A stretch of DNA of 64,000 nucleotides from Arenibacter sp. ARW7G5Y1. Lineage in GTDB: Bacteria; Bacteroidota; Bacteroidia; Flavobacteriales; Flavobacteriaceae. The position numbers and the translations under genes were made by a program. This document shows, piece after piece, positions 27,110 through 35,373 of the stretch. A model generated the notes under the pieces. The model saw nothing but the letters and a program-made list of their open reading frames with translations. It was not told the origin of the DNA and ran no database searches. How positions within the stretch are numbered: position 1 is the stretch's first letter; every line of letters begins with the position of its first letter. The DNA lies in assembly GCF_003201775.1 (NCBI RefSeq), contig NZ_QJJZ01000001.1:691233-755232 (forward strand). The letters run 5' to 3'.

Positions 27110-28546
27110 ATGGCTCAAAAAAATAATTCTCCTTGGGTCGATTATGTTATTTTCGGTCTTACCATATTTCTTATTTTCTGTTTAATTTTTGAATCTTTTA
27201 TAGATCTTCCCGGTCTTGTGGCCTGGATGGGGCGCTGGCATCCTCTGATTCTGCATTTCCCTATAGTACTGTTGTTAATGGCGGCTGCACTTGGGCTTTT
27301 CAATAGAATAGTCCCCAATGTTCTGCTTACGATTGCAACCCTTTCCGCATTGGTTACTGCCATTACCGGATTCTTTTTGGGAACGGAGTCCGCTCCCAAG
27401 GGCGATCTTATTTTTTGGCACCAATGGATGGGGGCAGGAGTGGCTTTCTTGGCGGTGGTATGGTATTGGCTGAGCAACAATCATTTGCAACAAACCTATT
27501 TGGTCAAGGGAATACAAGTAGTATTGATTCTACTAGTGGGACTCACTGGCCATTACGGGGGAATGATTACCCATGGGGAGGATTTTCTCGCTTGGCCAAA
27601 AAGCAAGAAATTGGAAAAAATTCCCGAAAACCCGCTGATTTATGAACATATAGTGCACAGGGTCTTGGACAACAGTTGTATAGGTTGTCATAATCCCAAC
27701 AAGACAAAAGGGGAGCTTTTAATGACCAGTATTGACGAATTAATAAAAGGCGGTGAAAGTGGGCCGGCTTTGGTCATAGGTGACCCTGTGAACAGTGAAT
27801 TGATCAGGCGTCTACATTTGCCTGTGGAGGATGAGGAGCATATGCCTCCTGAAGGCAAAAAACCGTTATCCGATAATGAAATACAGATATTGGAACGTTG
27901 GATAGCCTTGGGTGCCTCGGACACCTTAAAGTTAAGCGATTTGGACAACAGTGAGCCTCTGGTGGGGTTGGTCAAAAAAATGATGGATAGTGGAACCACA
28001 AATTCATGGGCAAAACTTCCTAAAGTAATGGATAGCACCCTGCAAAATTTGGCTTCGGATTACATTACCATAAAAAGGATCAGCAGTAATTCACAGGCGT
28101 TGAGTATTTCCGTGTTTTTACCACCAGATTACAATTCTAAGAATATTACGGATTTAAAACGTATTTCGAACAATATCATTGAATTGGATCTAAGCGGTAT
28201 CCCTATTGGTGAAAAGGAAATGGAACTGGTGGCCATGTGCAAAAATCTGGAATGGTTGGAAGTGGACCGTACCCCCATCACCGATGCGGAATTTATTAAA
28301 TTGTCGGGCCTTGCCCAATTGAGAGTGCTAAAGGCTTATGAAACTGGTATTACCGATAAAAGTGTCGCCGTTCTAAAGGATTTGAAAGGGTTAAAAAGTC
28401 TTTATGTGTGGGAGACCCAAATTTCCGGGGATGGATTTGCGCAGCTTAAGGAGGCATTGCCCAATTTGCAACTGGACTACGGAATTGACCCGGAACTAAA
28501 AACAGAATTTATCCAGAAGGACAGTATTGTGGATAGTATACAGTAA
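27110..28546 (+). CDS. DUF2231-like membrane protein with c-type cytochrome and LRR-like tail (cassette 2)
   Basis: A 478-residue paralogue of the protein at 21683. It has four to five membrane segments in residues about 12-160, the conserved GRWHPLILHFPIVLL and GHYGGMITHGEDFL motifs, then a cytochrome domain with CIGCH (190-194) and MPPEGKKPLSD. The C-terminal region again shows LRR-like units (IIELDLSGIPIGEKEMELVA, LEWLEVDRTPITDAEF, LKSLYVWETQISG). The pairing of a membrane domain, a heme domain and an LRR tail is the same in both cassettes. It is the likely membrane electron-transfer partner of the cassette. ApbE follows 29 bp later. Confidence 0.82.
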   Translation: MAQKNNSPWVDYVIFGLTIFLIFCLIFESFIDLPGLVAWMGRWHPLILHFPIVLLLMAAALGLFNRIVPNVLLTIATLSALVTAITGFFLGTESAPKGDLIFWHQWMGAGVAFLAVVWYWLSNNHLQQTYLVKGIQVVLILLVGLTGHYGGMITHGEDFLAWPKSKKLEKIPENPLIYEHIVHRVLDNSCIGCHNPNKTKGELLMTSIDELIKGGESGPALVIGDPVNSELIRRLHLPVEDEEHMPPEGKKPLSDNEIQILERWIALGASDTLKLSDLDNSEPLVGLVKKMMDSGTTNSWAKLPKVMDSTLQNLASDYITIKRISSNSQALSISVFLPPDYNSKNITDLKRISNNIIELDLSGIPIGEKEMELVAMCKNLEWLEVDRTPITDAEFIKLSGLAQLRVLKAYETGITDKSVAVLKDLKGLKSLYVWETQISGDGFAQLKEALPNLQLDYGIDPELKTEFIQKDSIVDSIQ

Positions 28547-28575
28547 TTTTGTGGACGAATTTACAATTCCCTAAC

Positions 28576-29586
28576 ATGATTAGAGCTTTCTGCTTCCTAA
28601 TTTATATTTGTCTATTTCTCAAGTGTTCTTTGCTAATAGCCCAAACACGGTTTCAATTTACCCATCAGCAAATGGGGACCCAAATTGGTTTGATATTCTA
28701 CGATAAGGATAGCGATGAGGTAAGGGCAGATTCCATTGCACAATTAGTGTTCAATAGAATAGACGAACTGAATGGCACTTTAAGCAACTACCTACCTCAG
28801 AGTGAGATTAACAGACTTAGCAGAAGTCCAAATAAAAATGTGGCTGTAAGTAATGATCTGTTTCGGCTATTGCAGATTTCAGGGGACTTTTCCGCAAATA
28901 CTAAGGGTGCCTTTGATATTACCTTGGGACCATTAATTGAACTTTGGCGTAAGGCTCGGAAAAATGGTCAACTTCCGTTAATTGAAGAGATACAGTCTGC
29001 CTTGAAAAGGATAGGCTATAACAATTTGGAATTCTTGGATGGGAATATTATAAGATTAAGGAAAGGAGGTATGCAATTGGATGTCGGAGGGATAGGCAAG
29101 GGGTTTGCAGCCGATGAGGCAATAGAGTTGTTGAAAAGGCATGGTATAACGGCTGCCTTGGTGGATATGGGTGGTGATATCACCGTCAGCGATGCCCCAC
29201 CCAATAAGGAGTTTTGGATTTTGGGATTTAATTATTTTGACAATAATGGGGAGGAGGTTTTCCAAAAATTAAAGTTGAAAAATCAGGCGGTGGCCACTTC
29301 CGGGGATTTGTATCAGTATGTTTTAATTGATGGAAAGCGATTTTCCCATATTATTGACCCAAGAAATGGTAAGGCACTAAACAACAATATACAGGTAACG
29401 ACTATTGCCCCAAATGGAAGTATGGCTGACGCCTATGCCTCGGCTTTAAGTGTTTTGGGTATAGAAGAAGGCATGGAAGTTGTCCAAAAAGCACCTTGCC
29501 TAGAGGTATTTATGGTGGAGGATATACCTGGAGCATACAAACAGTGGAACAGTTCTGGGTTTCTAAATTATATAATTGGGGATTGA
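28576..29586 (+). CDS. apbE: FAD:protein FMN transferase (ApbE family)
   Basis: A 336-residue exported flavin transferase. I use the ATG at 28576, which gives a clean signal peptide (FCFLIYICLFLKCSLLIAQ); a TTG nine codons upstream is less likely. Signatures are LDVGGIGKGFAADEAIE, AALVDMGGDI, and FSHIIDPRNGKAL with the following SMADAYASALSVLG, which bind FAD and Mg2+. ApbE attaches FMN covalently to Ser/Thr of secreted redox proteins. It sits directly behind cassette 2, so a flavinylated partner in this system or elsewhere (NQR or RNF type) is possible. I found no clear flavinylation motif in the six cassette proteins. Confidence 0.92.
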   Translation: MIRAFCFLIYICLFLKCSLLIAQTRFQFTHQQMGTQIGLIFYDKDSDEVRADSIAQLVFNRIDELNGTLSNYLPQSEINRLSRSPNKNVAVSNDLFRLLQISGDFSANTKGAFDITLGPLIELWRKARKNGQLPLIEEIQSALKRIGYNNLEFLDGNIIRLRKGGMQLDVGGIGKGFAADEAIELLKRHGITAALVDMGGDITVSDAPPNKEFWILGFNYFDNNGEEVFQKLKLKNQAVATSGDLYQYVLIDGKRFSHIIDPRNGKALNNNIQVTTIAPNGSMADAYASALSVLGIEEGMEVVQKAPCLEVFMVEDIPGAYKQWNSSGFLNYIIGD

Positions 29587-29604
29587 AATAGGAGTGTAAC
29601 CAAT

Positions 29605-29732
29605 AAAAGGCTGCTTCCCCAAGAAGGGGTAGGGGTAATTGGGGGGATCATTTGGAGTTCTGTGTTGGATCCCTTCCGACTTTTGTCCCTGAAAAAGGTC
29701 CAAAAGCCACCTTCCCTTGTCAAGGGAAGGTG
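29605..29732. repeat. GC-rich intergenic palindromic repeats
   Basis: Two elements fill this gap. The first, CTTCCCCAAGAAGGGG followed by TAGGGG and TTGGGGGG, belongs to the same family as the C/G-run repeat at 52151-52184, in opposite orientation. The second is a near-perfect palindrome at 29708-29732, CACCTTCCCTTG-T-CAAGGGAAGGTG, which can fold into a 12-bp hairpin and may end the ApbE transcript. Confidence 0.65.
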
Positions 29733-29773
29733 CAAAGATTTTGATAGGAACATTTAGGTTTAATACAATTTGT

Positions 29774-30958
29774 ATGAATATGAAAGATAAAATAAAAGAA
29801 CTGGCACATATCTATAGCCCAGCGTTTGTAAGTGTAAGGAGGTATCTGCACCAGCACCCGGAACTGTCTTTTAATGAGTACGATACTTGTAAATACATAC
29901 AGCAGCAACTTAAGGGAATAGGAATAGAACATATTCAATCTGTTGCAGAAACAGGTTTATTGGCTACTATTCATGGTTCCGATAATGGTAAAACCATCCT
30001 TTTAAGGGCAGATATGGATGCTCTGCCCATACATGAAGAAAATACGGTGGATTACGCTTCTCAAAACATTGGGGTAATGCATGCCTGTGGACATGATGTG
30101 CATATGACTTCCTTGTTGCTGACCGCTAAAATACTTTTTGAACTTAGGAATGAATTTTCTGGAACCGTAAAATTGTTATTTCAGCCGGGAGAGGAAATAA
30201 TGCCAGGGGGTGCCACCTTGGTCATGAAAGAGGCTGCCTATACCTCCTTAGGCCCCATTCCCCATCTAGGACAGCATGTAATGCCAAATCTTCCTGTTGG
30301 TAAGGTAGGTTTCAGACCAGGACTTTTTATGGCCAGTATGAATGAGATTTATATTACTGTGATTGGCAAGGGAGGGCACGCTGCGGTTCCGGAAGAATGC
30401 ATAGACCCCATTTTAATAGCTTCCCATATAATTGTAGCGGCCCAACAAGTGGTAAGTAGAATGGCATCGCCCAAAACCCCCAGTGTATTATCCTTTGGCC
30501 GTATTATTGGGGATGGAGCCAATAATGTAATACCGGACAAGGTAACCATTGAAGGTACTTTCAGAACCTACGATGAGGAATGGAGATCAGAGGCTATAGA
30601 AAAACTGACTAAGATGGTAAAATCCATAGCAGAGGGGATGGGCGCAGAATGCATAGTGGATATTCCTAAGGGTTATCCACATTTAAAAAATGATGTAGCC
30701 CTGACCAATTCCATGAAACAAGGTGCAATATTGTTCCTGGGAGAAGATAATGTGGTAGATTTGGATCTATGGATGGCTGCAGAGGATTTTGCTTATTATA
30801 CCCAAAAGAACCAAGCCTGCTTTTATTTATTGGGAGTAGGGAATACACAAGAGGGCATTACTTCCGGATTGCATACACCTACCTTTAATATAGACGAATC
30901 GGCTTTGGAAATAGGAGGCGGATTAATGGCATGGTTGGCTTTGGAAGCTATGGCCTAG
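29774..30958 (+). CDS. M20 family amidohydrolase (hippurate/IAA-amino-acid hydrolase type)
   Basis: A 394-residue cytoplasmic metallopeptidase. The start at 29774 is preferred, because the longer frame would begin with a TTG inside the upstream palindrome. Di-metal site motifs are RADMDALPI, HACGHDVH and FQPGEE, followed by the dimerisation domain (GKGGHAAVPEECIDPI) and a closing GGLMAW region. The family hydrolyses N-acyl amino acids, releasing the acid and the amino acid. The exact substrate is not shown. It converges on the antiporter gene, with 8 bp between the stop codons. I see no signal peptide. Confidence 0.92.
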   Translation: MNMKDKIKELAHIYSPAFVSVRRYLHQHPELSFNEYDTCKYIQQQLKGIGIEHIQSVAETGLLATIHGSDNGKTILLRADMDALPIHEENTVDYASQNIGVMHACGHDVHMTSLLLTAKILFELRNEFSGTVKLLFQPGEEIMPGGATLVMKEAAYTSLGPIPHLGQHVMPNLPVGKVGFRPGLFMASMNEIYITVIGKGGHAAVPEECIDPILIASHIIVAAQQVVSRMASPKTPSVLSFGRIIGDGANNVIPDKVTIEGTFRTYDEEWRSEAIEKLTKMVKSIAEGMGAECIVDIPKGYPHLKNDVALTNSMKQGAILFLGEDNVVDLDLWMAAEDFAYYTQKNQACFYLLGVGNTQEGITSGLHTPTFNIDESALEIGGGLMAWLALEAMA

Positions 30959-30966
30959 TGGTGGGA

Positions 30967-32211
30967 TTATGGTTCCCCGGACAATTTCTTTACTAGTTTT
31001 CCAACGGTCAAGCCCTGCGCCAGAATAGAAAAAACTACCACTACATAGGTAACAACAAGGAAAAGGTCCCTGTGCATTTCAGCGGTCAGCCCCAATGCCA
31101 AGGCTATGGAAATGCCACCTCTTAGGCCGCCCCAGGTCATAATAAGGTTGGTGTTGGGGACAAAATCCAATTTTTTCTTAAAGAAATTAATGGGGAGTAA
31201 AAGAGATAGATACCTACATGTCAATACAATGGGAATAGCTATTAAACCTGCAATAAAATAATTAAGTTCAATCGTAAGGACCAAAATTTCCATTCCTATA
31301 AGAACAAATAGGACGGTGTTCAAAAGGATATCCAGCAATTCCCAAAATTTATCCACATAGATTTCTGTATTCTCGGACATGGCCGTGTTCCTTACTTTGT
31401 CATTGCCTACAATTAATCCGGCCGTAACCATGGCCAAGGGTGCAGAAAGATGAAGTTGATGTGCTATGACGGTACCGGTCATAACGGCCGCTAAGGTAAT
31501 TATAACCTCTATGTCGTAATCATCTATAGACTTCATAAGTCTAAAGGTGACCCATCCAAGAAGAAGTCCTAAAAAAAGCCCCCCTATTACTTCTTGACCA
31601 AACAATTTAAATATGTCGCTCGCTCCCATTTCACTACTTCCAAAGGAAGCTATCTGAAAAATGGTCAAGAATACGACCACACCCACCCCATCGTTGAACA
31701 GGGATTCGCCAACAATTTTGGTTTCCAATTTTTTGGGTACTCCTGCTTTTTTTAAAATTCCCAGTACGGCAATAGGGTCTGTAGGGGATATAAGGGCTCC
31801 AAATAGTAGGCAGTAAATATAATCTATCTGTAGACCTGTAGTTTGCAAAATATAGTACATGGCTGTTCCTACTAGAAACGTAGAGACTACCACCCCAAGG
31901 GTAGCAAATGCAAATACGGGCCATCTTTGTACTTTAAGCTGTTCGAAATTAGTGTGCAATGCCCCTGCGAACAGAAGAAAGCTCAACATAACATCCATTA
32001 GGACAGTTCTAAAATCGATATGGGTTATGATGTATTTTTCTGCATTCAACAAAGTGTCATTAACGCCGCTTATAGCAAACACCGCGAGGGTAAATAAAAT
32101 AGTGATCAACATTAGCCCAATGGAATTAGGAAGTTTTAGAAATCTAACATTGAGGTAGCCAAAGGCGGCGGAAAGAAATATAAGTACTGTGGCAATGGTA
32201 AAATAATCCAT
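30967..32211 (-). CDS. CPA1-type Na+/H+ antiporter
   Basis: A 414-residue inner-membrane transporter with about 12 membrane segments. Key motifs of the CPA1 (NhaP/NHE) family are present: SPTDPIAVLGILKKAGVPK (D145 in the ion path), GESLFNDGVGVVVF (N173, D174) and TWGGLRGGISIALAL. It exchanges cytoplasmic sodium for protons (or vice versa), for pH and salt homeostasis, which fits a marine bacterium. There is no long cytoplasmic C-terminal regulatory domain. It is separated by about 60 bp from the histidine kinase gene, which is upstream in the same direction; co-transcription is possible. Confidence 0.92.
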   Translation of the reverse strand: MDYFTIATVLIFLSAAFGYLNVRFLKLPNSIGLMLITILFTLAVFAISGVNDTLLNAEKYIITHIDFRTVLMDVMLSFLLFAGALHTNFEQLKVQRWPVFAFATLGVVVSTFLVGTAMYYILQTTGLQIDYIYCLLFGALISPTDPIAVLGILKKAGVPKKLETKIVGESLFNDGVGVVVFLTIFQIASFGSSEMGASDIFKLFGQEVIGGLFLGLLLGWVTFRLMKSIDDYDIEVIITLAAVMTGTVIAHQLHLSAPLAMVTAGLIVGNDKVRNTAMSENTEIYVDKFWELLDILLNTVLFVLIGMEILVLTIELNYFIAGLIAIPIVLTCRYLSLLLPINFFKKKLDFVPNTNLIMTWGGLRGGISIALALGLTAEMHRDLFLVVTYVVVVFSILAQGLTVGKLVKKLSGEP

Positions 32212-32270
32212 AGGAAGGTGGGTTTATTACAAAAATAGAGCTTGGGAATTATTTAATAGTAAGGTTGGGC

Positions 32271-33620
32271 CTAAAAAAACAATGTAAAAGTGGTATTCTT
32301 TTCAGGTATTGATTTCACTTTTAAATTGCCGCCGTGCATTCTTAATATTTGTTTTGAAAGGCTTAATCCTACCCCTGTTCCCGAATTCTTGGTTGTAAAA
32401 AAAGGTACAAAGATCTCGTTGATCAATTCATGCGGTATTCCTGGGCCATTGTCCTCCACTTCAATGTATTTCTCTCCTGCGGGGTCTATACCGGCGATTA
32501 ATTTTATGGAACTGTTTTCTTGATTGGATAGGGATTGTAAGGCATTTTTACATAAATTGATCAATACTTGTGTAATTTGTTTTTCATCTATAAAAAGCTC
32601 CAGGGATGGAGTCGCTATTTGCAATTCAATGGAGGTGTTTGAAAATTCGGGATTTTGGCTTACCAGTAGTTTTACTTTTTCCAACAAGCTTTGAGCCAAT
32701 ACAATTTTTTTATCCGGTACAGGAACGTTCAAAAAGCTTCTGTAAGATTGTACAAAACTCATTAGGTTCGCCCCTTGATCCTTAATGACTTCCAACCCCT
32801 TTATGGTGTTGTTAAAGCGCTTTTGATATTCGGAGCCATCTTCAGGTGTACTATCTCCTTTTTGGTAATATTTTAAAATGGAATCGGAAATGGAGGTTAT
32901 CGGTGTAATGGAGTTCATAATCTCATGGGTCAGGACCCTAATTAATTTGGTCCAGGATTCGGTTTCCTTTTCGTCCAATTCCTGATGGATGTCCTGGATA
33001 ACTACCAATAATAACTCTTGTCCATCCAAATTGAAGGATGAGGATTTTATCGCCAAATCAATTTTTTCACGTTCATTGGTCAATTGAAACATGCGACGTT
33101 CAAAAGGCTTCAATTCACTAAAGATACGATAGAGATTTTCATCAATTTGGGATAGTTGTTTAATATGGTTAAGTGGCGTATAATTTAGCATATGCTCCAA
33201 TCTGGGATTGGCAAAAAGGATATGTCCTTTGTTGTTGATCGCTAAAATGCCAATATCGGCTTGTTTTAAGATCTCTTGGTAAAATCGTTCTTGGGTCTGA
33301 TTTTTTAAATGAATTTTTTGAATCATTTCATTTAGCATATTCAAGCTATGATTAAGCTCTTCAAGAGATTTAAGTGTCAATTTTTCGGGAAATCTAAGGG
33401 TGAAATCCTCATTCTTTATAGCATCGAAGAAATAGGCTATTTTTCTGTTGGTCTCATTTACATATTTTATTAAATAAAAGGCCTGAAGTACTAGTGCAAT
33501 TAAGGTTAGAACACTAAAAACATAGTTTTCCCGGACCAATAGAAAGGCGAGCATTAAGGATGTGGCGGTAATAAAGACTACTCGGCCTATGGTTTGGAAA
33601 TAGAAGTTTTTACTAACCAT
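32271..33620 (-). CDS. Sensor histidine kinase, NtrB-like, membrane-bound
   Basis: A 449-residue kinase when started at the ATG at 33620, which overlaps the end of the response regulator gene by 8 bp; the longer frame reads into the regulator gene and is rejected. Two membrane segments (about 12-29 and 34-52) have almost no periplasmic loop. A HAMP-like linker, a PAS domain (about 115-215), the H-box VLTHEIMNSITP (H232), and a HATPase domain with LINLCKNALQSL (N box), VEDNGPGIP (G1) and GTGVGLSLSKQ (G2) follow. With no large external sensor, it probably senses membrane or cytoplasmic signals. It pairs with the sigma-54 regulator and likely controls the divergent efflux operon. Confidence 0.92.
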   Translation of the reverse strand: MVSKNFYFQTIGRVVFITATSLMLAFLLVRENYVFSVLTLIALVLQAFYLIKYVNETNRKIAYFFDAIKNEDFTLRFPEKLTLKSLEELNHSLNMLNEMIQKIHLKNQTQERFYQEILKQADIGILAINNKGHILFANPRLEHMLNYTPLNHIKQLSQIDENLYRIFSELKPFERRMFQLTNEREKIDLAIKSSSFNLDGQELLLVVIQDIHQELDEKETESWTKLIRVLTHEIMNSITPITSISDSILKYYQKGDSTPEDGSEYQKRFNNTIKGLEVIKDQGANLMSFVQSYRSFLNVPVPDKKIVLAQSLLEKVKLLVSQNPEFSNTSIELQIATPSLELFIDEKQITQVLINLCKNALQSLSNQENSSIKLIAGIDPAGEKYIEVEDNGPGIPHELINEIFVPFFTTKNSGTGVGLSLSKQILRMHGGNLKVKSIPEKNTTFTLFF

Positions 33621-34983
33621 TGGTATCCTGTTTTTTAATTTTATTGTAGAGCGTTTGCCTGGATATCCCCAATTGTGCCGCCGCTGCACTATAGTTGCCG
33701 TCATGGCTTTGCAAGGCGTTTGCAATCATAATTTGTTCCATTTCCTCCAAGGTTTTAGGTCCTGTGGGCATTAGTTGGGATGGTTTCGCATTCAATATAA
33801 AATCGGTAGGTTTCAGAATATTTCCTTCACACAGAATTACCGCCCTTTCCAAAGTGTGCTGTAGTTCCCTCACATTTCCCGGCCATGAGTAATGCATCAA
33901 CTTTTCTTCGGCAATATCGTTTATTCGGAGTCCATGTTTTGCATACTTGGCGCTATATTTTTTTAGATAAAAATCAGCGAGGATCAAAATGTCATCCCCC
34001 CTGTCCCGTAGTGCTGGAACTTGAATATGTATAGTGTTTATTCGATATAAAAGATCCTCTCTAAAGAGACCGTCGGTTACCATTTGTTCCAAATTGCCAT
34101 TGGTGGCACAGACCAATCTAATATCTACAGGAATGGGCTTGTTGGAGCCCACCCGTACTATTACCTTATTCTGAATGGCCGAAAGTAATTTGGCCTGCAT
34201 TTGTAGGGATAGGTTGCCTATCTCATCCAAAAACAAGGTACCTCCATTGGCAGCTTCAAATTTTCCGGTCCTATCGTCCTTGGCATCGGTAAACGATCCT
34301 TTAAGGTGGCCAAATAGCTCACTTTCAAATAAATTTTCAGATATAGACCCCATATCGACCGAGATGAAAACTTCATTTTGTCTAGGAGACATTCGGTGCA
34401 GTTGGCGGGCAATCAGTTCTTTGCCGGTACCATTTTCTCCTGTGATTAAAACATTTACATCGGTTTTGGCCACCTTATTGGTAAGGTTTAAAACGGCGGT
34501 GAGTGCCCTGGAATTACCAATAATATAATTTTTGTCCTGATTAATTACCTGCTTTAAATTACTTTCCTTTTGTTTTAATTTACTGATTTCTTTCTGGGAT
34601 TTGCGAAGCATATAAGCCGCTTTTACCGTTGCCAGGAACTTATCGTTGTTCCAAGGTTTGAGAATAAAATCGGATGCTCCCTCTTTAAGCGCCTGTACCG
34701 CTAGTTCTACCGCCCCATAGGCGGTCATCATGATAACTGCGGTAAGAGGTGCCTTTTTCTTGATTTCCTTTAACCAAAATAACCCTTCATTTCCCGTATT
34801 TACTCCGGCAGAAAAATTCATATCCAAGAGGACTACGTCAATCGAGCTTAAGTCGGGAAAGGAAGACAATTGATTGGGATTGGTAATGCTGGTGATGTTG
34901 GTGTATTCAAATTGCAACAAGATTTCCAAGGCACTCAAAACACTTTTATTGTCGTCTATTACTAATATTTTTCCTTCGACCAT
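33613..34983 (-). CDS. Sigma-54-dependent response regulator, NtrC family
   Basis: A 456-residue activator with three domains: a receiver (D10, D11 and phospho-acceptor D54), an AAA+ domain with Walker A GENGTGKE (182-189), the sigma-54 contact loop GSFTDA (229-234; the classical form is GAFTGA, and the TDA ending is frequent in Bacteroidota) and Walker B GGTLFLDEIG, and a C-terminal Fis-type helix-turn-helix (NYSAAAAQLGISRQTLYNKI). It is phosphorylated by the kinase encoded just downstream. It is divergent from the TolC/adaptor/ABC operon, and palindromes suited to its dimeric binding lie in the shared 390-bp gap. Confidence 0.94.
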   Translation of the reverse strand: MVEGKILVIDDNKSVLSALEILLQFEYTNITSITNPNQLSSFPDLSSIDVVLLDMNFSAGVNTGNEGLFWLKEIKKKAPLTAVIMMTAYGAVELAVQALKEGASDFILKPWNNDKFLATVKAAYMLRKSQKEISKLKQKESNLKQVINQDKNYIIGNSRALTAVLNLTNKVAKTDVNVLITGENGTGKELIARQLHRMSPRQNEVFISVDMGSISENLFESELFGHLKGSFTDAKDDRTGKFEAANGGTLFLDEIGNLSLQMQAKLLSAIQNKVIVRVGSNKPIPVDIRLVCATNGNLEQMVTDGLFREDLLYRINTIHIQVPALRDRGDDILILADFYLKKYSAKYAKHGLRINDIAEEKLMHYSWPGNVRELQHTLERAVILCEGNILKPTDFILNAKPSQLMPTGPKTLEEMEQIMIANALQSHDGNYSAAAAQLGISRQTLYNKIKKQDTNG

Positions 34984-35190
34984 AATTTTGATGATAAGGC
35001 AATTTTTCTTTTTGTTGATTGGCTTTTATATATTTCGCCTCTTTCTTTATAAGAAGTAGGGTAGATATTTGTATGTTGTTCGTACTGAAGTTTGGCATTG
35101 AATCTAGTTTACTTCTTATCCTTATACTATCACTTGGACAATTACTCCCTTTATCAAAACTACAATATCTAAGTTTAACTCCATTAAAAG

Positions 35191-35220
35191 TGTCCAAATA
35201 TTGGACAATTGTTGTACAAC
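35191..35220. promoter_or_regulatory. Palindromic sites, candidate enhancer of the NtrC-type regulator
   Basis: TGTCCAAATATTGGACA (35191-35207) is a perfect dyad, with 7-bp arms around ATA. It is followed by a second perfect palindrome, GTTGTACAAC (35211-35220). They lie about 90-100 bp upstream of a sigma-54-like promoter, the usual distance for an upstream activating site. Binding by the neighbouring regulator is inferred. Confidence 0.5.
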
Positions 35221-35290
35221 TATTTTACAATAGAATTTATTATGTTTATTAAATATGAGTTAACTTACTGTAAATCAATAATATAATTAT

Positions 35291-35306
35291 TTGGCATGGA
35301 CTTGGA
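35291..35306 (+). promoter_or_regulatory. Candidate sigma-54 promoter of the efflux operon
   Basis: TTGGCATGGACTTGGA resembles the -24/-12 pattern TTGGCAY-N5-TTGCA. The -24 part fits well; in the -12 part GA replaces GC. It would start transcription about 65 bp before the TolC gene. The call is weak on sequence alone but is supported by the divergent sigma-54 activator gene. Confidence 0.35.
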
Positions 35307-35373
35307 ATAGGGTACTTTGACGATGTCTTGACATAGTGGTCGGATTGGTGATTTTTTTAACCCTGTTTGTATT

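Larger units (their letters stand above)
34984..35373. other. 390-bp divergent intergenic region
   Basis: This gap separates the regulator/kinase operon from the efflux operon. It is AT-rich and holds no plausible coding frame. The only clear structures are the palindromes at 35191-35220 and the promoter-like sequence at 35291-35306. No convincing TAnnTTTG promoter was found for either side. Confidence 0.6.

Noticed and set aside
29717-29773. Longer N-terminus of the M20 hydrolase
   Set aside because: It starts with TTG in the middle of a 25-bp palindrome. The ATG at 29774 gives the usual family length.
33621-33725. Longer N-terminus of the histidine kinase
   Set aside because: It would read back into the response regulator gene in another frame. 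The ATG at 33620 overlaps the regulator by 8 bp, a normal coupling.
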